NCBI GenBank assembly: GCA_964489835.1
Contig: CAZBBC010000202.1
Coordinates: 1-7,020 of the forward strand
Source of the DNA: CAZBBC01 sp964489835
GTDB lineage: Bacteria > Calditrichota > Calditrichia > JAJRVZ01
Direction of reading: 5' to 3'
DNA: 7,020 bases
A model generated the notes under the pieces. It was not told the origin of the DNA and did not search any database. It saw nothing but the letters and a program-made list of their open reading frames with translations. Every line of letters starts with the position of its first letter. Position 1 is the stretch's first letter. Made by a program: the position numbers and the translations under genes. Positions 1 to 5,467 of this stretch are shown piece by piece.

Positions 1-16
1 ACGAAGATCACGAAGT
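1..16. repeat. Truncated end of a 9-base-period CACGAAG repeat
   Basis: The window opens inside a run of near-identical 9-mers (ACGAAGAT then CACGAAGTT). The same wording recurs at 3258-3272, in the left arm of the large inverted repeat between xylA and the phosphoesterase gene. This is therefore probably the right-hand end of another copy whose remainder lies outside the window. It is too short to show an inverted partner here. Confidence 0.5.
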
Positions 17-35
17 TTAATAACACTGCCATTAT

Positions 36-92
36 CGTCATTGCGAGCGTTAGCGTCAGCCCCGGCTGATCCGCCGAGGCGGAAAGCAATCT
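36..92. repeat. REP-like compound palindromic repeat
   Basis: The segment starts with CGTCATTGCGAGCG and ends with AAAGCAATCT, so ATTGC near the left end (40-44) is answered by GCAAT near the right end. Between them sit two compact hairpins: TCAGCC/GGCTGA around CC at 56-69, and CCGCC/GGCGG around GA at 71-82. The piece is markedly more GC-rich than its surroundings. Intergenic repeats with this CATTGCGAGCG...GCAATCT wording are, from memory, common in many environmental bacterial genomes. It has no coding potential and its role is unknown. Confidence 0.6.
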
Positions 93-154
93 ATACTGAT
101 CTATTCATAAAAATAGATGTATGAAGTATAAGTTGCATATAATCAACGAGTTAG

Positions 155-252
155 TTCCCCCTTATAAAAGGGGGTTAGGGGGTTGTTTTAGACGTAATCT
201 TTTGAAATATGTCAATACTTTACAACCCCTTAGTCCCCTTTTTTAAGGGGAG
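155..252. repeat. Long imperfect inverted repeat, MITE-like
   Basis: The left arm at 155-186 reads TTCCCCCTTATAAAAGGGGG followed by TTAGGGGGTTGT. The right arm at 222-252 is its imperfect reverse complement, beginning ACAACCCCTTAGTCCCC and ending AAGGGGAG. Each arm also folds on itself (CCCCCTT/AAGGGGG in the left, CCCCTT/AAGGGG in the right), so a two-lobed cruciform is possible. The 35-base centre is AT-rich and codes for nothing. With the two repeats before it, this accounts for most of the 319 bases upstream of the first gene. No convincing promoter was identified in the remaining stretch 253-319. Confidence 0.65.
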
Positions 253-319
253 ACTCAATGGTCGCCATAAAATAGATCTAAAATTCGTGTATTGATTAGG
301 TTAGTTAATACCAGTAAAA

Positions 320-1615
320 ATGAAGAGAGGAAGAATTGTGAGAATATATATTATCTTCATAGTCATATTTTTTTCTATTATTTTGAATGTACCAGTTCAC
401 GGCGGTGAATTTAAAGCCGGTGCAGCCAAACGGGTCATTACCCCTGATCCTTTATTACCAATCTCCGGTGGCGTCGGTATACCCAAACCGGCCATTGAAA
501 AAAAAGGCGATCTATTCTCCAGGGTACTGGTCCTCGAAAAAGGTAATACCCGTGTGGCGATTGTTAGTGTCGACAATCTGGGCTGGCCGGCAGTTCTGGG
601 AGATAAGGTCCGCGAATTGATCCGTGAGATACCGCCTGAAAACATTCTGATTGGTGCTACCCATACCCATAGCGCACCCGATGCCTATGGTTTTACGGAT
701 GAAAAGGGTAATTCAAGCGCTGATTTCAAATATCTTGATTGGTGTGTGAAATTAACAGCGGAGGCGGTCAAGGAAGCAATAAATAATCTTGAGCCGGTAT
801 TTTTAAAAATTGCCGTGGGAGAGGCAAAGGGACGTATCGCCTATAATTATTATGCAGATAAACTTTATGATCCCCGTTGCGGTGTGATTCAGGCTATCGC
901 TAAAACGGGCCTGCATAAAGATAAAACCATCGCGACGCTTGTTAATTATGCCACACATCCTGAGATCCTTGGCTCAGGTCGAGGAATACTCAGTCCCGAT
1001 CTTTGTGGTCCGCTTTATGATCGCATTGAATCAAAAGTGGGCGGTGTGGCTTTGTTTATGAATAGTGCCCAGGGTGGGATGGTCACTGCTGATAACCGGC
1101 TGGAAGGCGGGGGAGAAGTCAATACCTGGGAAGAGTGTATACGTAATGGCCAATTATTGGCTGATGAGGCCCTACGAATCGTGCAAGATGCCATTCTTCA
1201 GCAGGATCCGGATCTTTTTTGTACCTCTGAACGCATTCAATTTCCGGTAGATTCTGAAATGATGCGCAATATTTTTGATCACTCTCCTTATAAATATATT
1301 CTTGGTGAAGAGTATGTAGTAAATACACGCATCAATCTTTTGAATATTGGTACCGCGCAGGTTTTAACCATCCCCGGGGAAGCCCTGCCGAATATCGGTT
1401 ATTTTCTTAAACGCCATATGAATACGAAAATGCCATTTCTTTTTGGGCTTACCAATGATGCTTTTGGCTATCTGTTAACCCGGGTTGATTACAATAGTTT
1501 TAAACGATATGAGTATATCAGCCGGACCAGTTTAGGCGAAATGACTGGTGAAATTTATATTGAAGAAGCACTGGATTTGATTAATAAAAGTCCTAAGCCG
1601 GATGGGTGTGATTAA
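320..1615 (+). CDS. Secreted neutral/alkaline ceramidase-like metallohydrolase
   Basis: This 431-residue protein matches the N-terminal catalytic domain of the neutral/alkaline non-lysosomal ceramidases, zinc enzymes that hydrolyse N-acyl bonds in sphingolipids. Residues 1-28 form a signal peptide (basic start, then a hydrophobic run through ILNVPVHG). Family landmarks follow: FKAGAAKRVITP from residue 31, ATHTHSAP (H115, H117), NYATHPE (H213), IPGEALP (E354) and DAFGYLLT (Y384). These correspond to the His, His, Glu and Tyr zinc ligands of the Pseudomonas enzyme. The segment AQGGMVTAD (residues 250-258) replaces the GNLSPN-type loop that carries the nucleophilic serine, and the C-terminal Ig-like domain is absent, so true ceramidase activity is doubtful. 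ATG 320 has no clear Shine-Dalgarno sequence. GTG 338 (codon 7) is preceded by AGAGGA at a 7-base spacing and may be the real start. Family assignment is firm; substrate is unknown. Confidence 0.85.
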   Translation: MKRGRIVRIYIIFIVIFFSIILNVPVHGGEFKAGAAKRVITPDPLLPISGGVGIPKPAIEKKGDLFSRVLVLEKGNTRVAIVSVDNLGWPAVLGDKVRELIREIPPENILIGATHTHSAPDAYGFTDEKGNSSADFKYLDWCVKLTAEAVKEAINNLEPVFLKIAVGEAKGRIAYNYYADKLYDPRCGVIQAIAKTGLHKDKTIATLVNYATHPEILGSGRGILSPDLCGPLYDRIESKVGGVALFMNSAQGGMVTADNRLEGGGEVNTWEECIRNGQLLADEALRIVQDAILQQDPDLFCTSERIQFPVDSEMMRNIFDHSPYKYILGEEYVVNTRINLLNIGTAQVLTIPGEALPNIGYFLKRHMNTKMPFLFGLTNDAFGYLLTRVDYNSFKRYEYISRTSLGEMTGEIYIEEALDLINKSPKPDGCD

Positions 1616-1649
1616 AATGATTCATTCACTAATATCTGTTGCGGAATAG

Positions 1650-1680
1650 AAAGGAAGCCATTAAAAGGTTTCTTTCTTTT
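1650..1680 (+). terminator. Possible rho-independent terminator after the ceramidase-like gene
   Basis: AAAGGAAGCC (1650-1659) pairs with GGTTTCTTT (1667-1675), with one bulged G and one G-T pair, around a 7-base AT-rich loop, and is followed by CTTTT. It lies 35 bases past the stop codon at 1615. The stem is AT-rich and the T run is short, so termination may be weak. Confidence 0.45.
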
Positions 1681-1690
1681 ATGGTTTCGT

Positions 1691-1743
1691 ATTAACCTCG
1701 CGATTAATCGCGGGGTTAATCAACGACTACCCGATGGTAGCCG
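1691..1743. repeat. 30-base palindrome plus adjoining small hairpin
   Basis: Bases 1691-1720 form an almost perfect palindrome: a perfect 14-base core CGCGATTAATCGCG with arms ATTAACCT and GGGTTAAT that pair throughout except for one T-G wobble. Four bases later, at 1727-1740, CTACC and GGTAG close a CGAT loop, extended by CG/CG after one mismatch. The 9-mer CGTATTAAC occurs at 1688-1696 and again at 1742-1750, bracketing the unit as a direct repeat. The GC-rich core in an AT-rich spacer suggests a REP-type intergenic repeat. A protein-binding operator for xylA is an alternative, but no known site was recognised. Confidence 0.55.
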
Positions 1744-1862
1744 TATTAACATCTTCTATATAAGAATTCTTAAAAAAATCCGCAACCATGATAAGAGTAG
1801 AATTAAACATTCTCTACCTTGATGCAATTTATAGATATAAATATTAATCGAGGAGGCAAAAT

Positions 1863-3197
1863 ATGTCCATAAAAGTTATTACCGGTGCTAAAGAATATTT
1901 TCCAGGGATAGGGAAAATTCCCTTTGAAGGGCCGGAATCTTCCAATCCATTGGCTTTTAAATACTATGATGAAGATCAGGTTATAGCCGGAAAAAAGATG
2001 AAAGACCATTTTCGTTTTGCCGTGGCCTACTGGCATACATTCTGTGGAACGGGTGCGGATCCTTTTGGACCGGGTACGAAAGCCTTTGCCTGGCTGGAAA
2101 ACACCAATCCGATGCAGGCTGCCCGGGATAAACTGGACGCTGCGTTTGAATTTATCAGCAAATTGGGTGTACCGTTTTATTGCTTTCATGACCGGGATAT
2201 GGCACCGGAAGGAAGTTCGGTCATCGCATCTGAGAAAAATCTTAAGGAATTAGTATCATTAGCCAAAGAAAAGCAGGCGGAATCGGGCGTACGGCTGTTA
2301 TGGGGAACGGCAAATGTCTTTTCACATCCCCGTTATATGAATGGTGCTGCCACCAATCCTGATTTTCATGTGCTGACACAAGCGGCAGCCCAGGTAAAGG
2401 CAGCGCTGGAGGCAACCGTTGAATTGGGTGGAGAAAATTACGTTTTTTGGGGTGGACGTGAGGGATATTTCTCCCTCCTTAATACCGATATGAAACGGGA
2501 ACTCGATCATTTGGGAATGTTTCTCAGGAAAGCCCGCGATTATGGCCGGGAAATTGGTTTTAAAGGAACCTATCTCATTGAACCTAAACCCATGGAACCG
2601 ACAAAGCATCAATATGATTTTGATAGTGCTACTGTTATCGGATTCTTAAATCACTATGATCTGGCCACTGATTTTAAACTCAATATTGAAAATAATCACG
2701 CTACCCTGGCACAGCACACCTTTGCACATGAGATACAGACAGCAGTTGATGCCGGTCTGTTCGGTAGTCTGGATATTAATCAGGGTGATCCGCATAACGG
2801 TTGGGATACGGATGAATTTCTCTATAATCTATACGATGCGGTAGAAATTATGCTGGTGTTACTACAAAATGGAGGTATTGGTAAAGGAGGCATGAACTTT
2901 GATGCCAAGACCCGGCGCAGTTCAACCGACCTGGAAGATATTTTTATTGCCCACATCAGTTCGATGGATACCCTGGCCCGGGGATTGATGGTTGCCAATG
3001 ATATTCTAAAAAAGTCCGACTATTTAACCATGAAAAAAGAACGATATGTCAGTTTTAATACGAAAGATGGTCAGGCATTTGAGAAAGGTGAATTAGGACT
3101 TAAGGAACTGGCTAAACGGGCGGGTGATTTTGGTGAGCCGAAACAGATCAGCGGCAAACAGGAACTACTGGAAAGTCTTATTAATCAATATATCTGA
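1863..3197 (+). CDS. xylA: Xylose isomerase, class II
   Basis: This 444-residue cytoplasmic enzyme interconverts D-xylose and D-xylulose (and D-glucose and D-fructose) using two divalent metal ions. The length and the approximately 50-residue N-terminal extension are typical of class II enzymes. The catalytic pair H109 and D112 lies in FHDRDMAPEG. All seven metal ligands are present at a constant +8 offset from E. coli XylA numbering: E240 (IEPKPMEP), E276 and H279 (ENNHATLAQH), D304, D315 and D317 (LDINQGDPHNGWDTDEF), and D347 (MNFDAK). Other hallmarks are YWHTFCGTGADPFG (residues 56-69) and WGGREGY (196-202). The start is secure: GAGGAGG at 1850-1856 lies 6 bases before the ATG. No xylulokinase, xylose transporter or XylR-type regulator is adjacent, which is unusual for xylA but not rare in environmental genomes. 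The gene appears intact and probably active. Confidence 0.97.
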   Translation: MSIKVITGAKEYFPGIGKIPFEGPESSNPLAFKYYDEDQVIAGKKMKDHFRFAVAYWHTFCGTGADPFGPGTKAFAWLENTNPMQAARDKLDAAFEFISKLGVPFYCFHDRDMAPEGSSVIASEKNLKELVSLAKEKQAESGVRLLWGTANVFSHPRYMNGAATNPDFHVLTQAAAQVKAALEATVELGGENYVFWGGREGYFSLLNTDMKRELDHLGMFLRKARDYGREIGFKGTYLIEPKPMEPTKHQYDFDSATVIGFLNHYDLATDFKLNIENNHATLAQHTFAHEIQTAVDAGLFGSLDINQGDPHNGWDTDEFLYNLYDAVEIMLVLLQNGGIGKGGMNFDAKTRRSSTDLEDIFIAHISSMDTLARGLMVANDILKKSDYLTMKKERYVSFNTKDGQAFEKGELGLKELAKRAGDFGEPKQISGKQELLESLINQYI

Positions 3198-3245
3198 ATG
3201 AGTATTTAGACCTGCATAAAAAAAAATAGGCCACCTGAATTATTT

Positions 3246-3428
3246 ACCACGAAGGTCATGAAGATCACGAAGGTCTTATAGAAATTAAGAATTAATAATT
3301 AGGAATTAAGAATGTAAATAAACTAATGATATAATGTTTGCATCTATTATTTTCAGCTCAAATTCTAAATTCTAAATTCTCAATTTTTAATTGCTTTTTA
3401 TCTTCGTGTCCTCTGTGTACTTCGTGGT
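3246..3428. repeat. 183-base nested inverted repeat built from tandem 9-mers and 7-mers
   Basis: The outer left arm holds three tandem 9-mers (CACGAAGGT, CATGAAGAT, CACGAAGGT at 3248-3274). The outer right arm holds three complementary 9-mers (CTTCGTGTC, CTCTGTGTA, CTTCGTGGT at 3402-3428); I count 20 of 27 positions pairing. Inside lie four tandem 7-mers, AATTAAG, AATTAAT, AATTAGG and AATTAAG (3283-3310), answered by AATTCTA, AATTCTA, AATTCTC and AATTTTT (3361-3388). A central region of about 50 AT-rich bases separates the inner arms. There is no open reading frame. The element fills most of the gap between xylA and the next gene, and its right end lies 30 bases before the Shine-Dalgarno sequence of that gene. 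Confidence 0.75.
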
Positions 3429-3474
3429 TTATGAAAATGTCAGGACAGACTGTTAGAAAAGGAGAAAACTATCA

Positions 3475-5280
3475 GTGAATAAATTTTTAATTCAGACAAA
3501 ATATCGTATTGTTTTATTATTGTTGACACTCATCGGGTTTTTTTCATGTTCTTCAGATGAAAGTTCGGTTAAGAAAGTAATGGATAATGTCGTTACCCGA
3601 TTTTATGCCACGATGGATGACAAAGAACTGTCGTCCCTGACAAACGATAAAGTATTAGCGCTACTTAGTGAAGGTGAAAAGAAAATACTGGCTAGCCGCT
3701 ACTGGATGTTTGATGTCAATGTACCCGCTACCGTTTCACTAATGCGAGATACTAACCAAAGGGATCTCCCTTTTTGGATTATCGAATCCGGTTTTAGCAA
3801 AACGGATATGATTGTCAGGAATCAAGAATATACCTACGAAGTTTGGCAAAAAGAATTTGATACAGGTCGGGTTGCACTCGGTATCAACGGTTTTGATAAA
3901 CATCGACCCCATTATTTTATTGCGGTTGGTCCTAAAAATCCAAAAGACCCATTGATCCTCAGTCACTTTTTCCCGGAGAATCAACATTTAGAGATAATGG
4001 ACATCGGGGCATTCACTTATCATGACTGGGATGAACTCGTTTTAACAGAGGTCCCGGCAAAGTTAAAAGGCCATCAGCTACTGACCACTATCAGGGGGCG
4101 CGCCCGGGAAGCGCATCTTATTCATGCCTTTAGAAAAACACCATTTCCTTCTTCTGAACAGGCTGATCAGGTGATGCTGACCTGGAGCGGTGATCCGCGG
4201 TCAACACAATCCATTCAATGGCGAACCAATACGAGTATCAATGACGCCGTGGTGCGTTATTGGGAAGAGGGCTCTGATGCGGAAAAAGATTTTGTGGAAG
4301 TTCCAGTGCCTTTCACTGTTATGGAAGACCGGCTTTTACAAAATGATCGGTATGTTCACCGATATACCGCGCGTATCGAAAATTTAAAACCGGCCACCAG
4401 ATATCACTACCTGATTGGCAGCCCTTCAAAAAACAAGTGGGGACATGCATCTACTTTTCAGACAGCCCCGGAATCGCCGGCTCCTTTTACTTTTGTTTAC
4501 TTTGGTGATACACATCGCTCTCCGCACTTTGGCCAGTTAATCAACAAAGCCTTTGAACGTCACCCTCACACTGCATTTTATTCTATTGGCGGGGATATTG
4601 TCAGCACCGGCTTATATCGGGATGACTGGGATCAATTATTTCAATATTCATCAGAGGTGATCAGACAAAAGCCACTAATGACGGCACTCGGAAATCATGA
4701 CAGTCAGGATGGTCTGGGCGTCTGGATGTACCGCGATCTGTTCGATTTGCCGGCTAACGGACCGGTTGAATTTGAACCGGAACGGACCTATAGTTTTGAA
4801 TACAGCAATGCTCTGTTTCTTGTCCTGGATGCAACCGCAACCATTGACGAACAAACCCGATGGCTGGAAAGTACCCTGGCGAAATCAAAGGCCACCTGGA
4901 AATTCGCGATATTTCATTTTCCACCATACGTCTTTGAAACAGAACATGATTTGGATTATAAAGAAATACGGGAAAAATGGGGGGCTGTTTTTGACAAATA
5001 TCATTTGGATATGGTACTGTCCGGTCACGTACATTATTACATGCGCACAAAACCAATGAAAAATCAGCGGGTGGTAGCTTCCGCGGCCGAAGGCACGTTT
5101 TACATTATTTCAATCGCTATTCCGAACAGGAAGCACATCATGCCGGACAAAGAATTTGTGGCAACCGGATCAAGCGGGGAGATGCTTTATCAGACGTTTG
5201 ATATCAGTGGTAATACGTTGACATATAAAGCCTATAATATTGAGGGAACAATAAAAGATGAATTGGTGATAAAAAAATAG
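3475..5280 (+). CDS. Lipoprotein metallophosphoesterase, purple-acid-phosphatase-like
   Basis: This 601-residue predicted lipoprotein probably hydrolyses phosphate esters outside the cytoplasm. Residues 1-24 are a lipoprotein signal with a relaxed lipobox, FFS before C25, followed by SSDESS. Residues about 30-225 form a region I cannot assign, with conserved-looking blocks RYWMFDVNVP (75-84) and FDTGRVALGINGFDKHRPHYF (128-148). Residues about 228-331 resemble the fibronectin-III-like N-terminal domain of purple acid phosphatases (VMLTWSGDP; IENLKPATRYHY; STFQTAPE). Residues 340-525 carry the calcineurin-like metallophosphoesterase motifs: FGDTH (D345, H347), GGDIVS (D374), GNHD (N407, H408), FHFPP (H481) and GHVH (H518, H520). 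The iron-binding Tyr of the GDxxY motif is Ser377, so a classical purple tyrosinate site is unlikely. It starts at GTG with AAGGAGA 9 bases upstream (3459-3465). Its natural substrate is unknown. Confidence 0.88.
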   Translation: MNKFLIQTKYRIVLLLLTLIGFFSCSSDESSVKKVMDNVVTRFYATMDDKELSSLTNDKVLALLSEGEKKILASRYWMFDVNVPATVSLMRDTNQRDLPFWIIESGFSKTDMIVRNQEYTYEVWQKEFDTGRVALGINGFDKHRPHYFIAVGPKNPKDPLILSHFFPENQHLEIMDIGAFTYHDWDELVLTEVPAKLKGHQLLTTIRGRAREAHLIHAFRKTPFPSSEQADQVMLTWSGDPRSTQSIQWRTNTSINDAVVRYWEEGSDAEKDFVEVPVPFTVMEDRLLQNDRYVHRYTARIENLKPATRYHYLIGSPSKNKWGHASTFQTAPESPAPFTFVYFGDTHRSPHFGQLINKAFERHPHTAFYSIGGDIVSTGLYRDDWDQLFQYSSEVIRQKPLMTALGNHDSQDGLGVWMYRDLFDLPANGPVEFEPERTYSFEYSNALFLVLDATATIDEQTRWLESTLAKSKATWKFAIFHFPPYVFETEHDLDYKEIREKWGAVFDKYHLDMVLSGHVHYYMRTKPMKNQRVVASAAEGTFYIISIAIPNRKHIMPDKEFVATGSSGEMLYQTFDISGNTLTYKAYNIEGTIKDELVIKK

Positions 5281-5314
5281 ACCTATCCTACTATACTGTT
5301 AAAAGGTAGATTTA

Positions 5315-5443
5315 GGTAGTGTCAAAAGTTCTATGAAAAAATGAAAAATGGGCTTAAAAGATGAAACCACAGAGACCTCAAAGTAGAGACGTAGCCTGCT
5401 ACGTCTCTACTCTGTGCGCTCTGCGGCTGTTTTTTGCACTACC
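5315..5443. repeat. Three-layer nested inverted repeat with a perfect 13-bp palindrome
   Basis: The innermost layer is a perfect 13-bp inverted repeat, GTAGAGACGTAGC (5383-5395) and GCTACGTCTCTAC (5398-5410), separated by CT. Around it sit 9-base-period arms, ACCACAGAG/ACCTCAAAG (5366-5383) and CTCTGTGCG/CTCTGCGGC (5410-5427), pairing at about two thirds of positions. Outermost is GGTAGTG (5315-5321) with CACTACC (5437-5443). The heptamer GTCAAAA occurs at 5321-5327 and 5444-5450. The hairpin ends in TGTTTTTTG, so it could also act as a terminator for the phosphoesterase gene. No coding sequence is expected here. Confidence 0.7.
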
Positions 5444-5467
5444 GTCAAAAAGAATAAGGCAATTAAA

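Noticed and set aside
1819..1847. Sigma-70-like promoter TTGATG with TATTAA before xylA
   Set aside because: It would place the transcript start at about the ribosome binding site (1850-1856), leaving no usable leader.
1803..2189. Minus-strand open frame of 128 codons opposite the start of xylA
   Set aside because: It lies antisense to a strongly conserved gene, has no recognisable protein features and no supporting ribosome binding site. It is a shadow frame.
3246..3428. CRISPR array suggested by the regular short repeats
   Set aside because: The units are 7 and 9 bases long, directly adjacent without spacers, and arranged as inverted arms. There are no cas genes.
3431..3478. 15-codon frame ending in TGA that overlaps the GTG start of the phosphoesterase gene, resembling a coupled leader peptide
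   Set aside because: It has no Shine-Dalgarno sequence, its ATG sits at the edge of the repeat, and the GTGA overlap could easily be chance.
4697..5059. Plus-strand open frame of 120 codons inside the phosphoesterase gene
   Set aside because: It overlaps the conserved metallophosphoesterase motifs in another frame, and its translation is rich in Cys, Trp and Ile without family features.
5281..5316. Hairpin ACCTA...TAGGT just after the phosphoesterase stop as a terminator
   Set aside because: The stem is broken, the loop is long and no T run follows. The nested palindrome further on is the better candidate.
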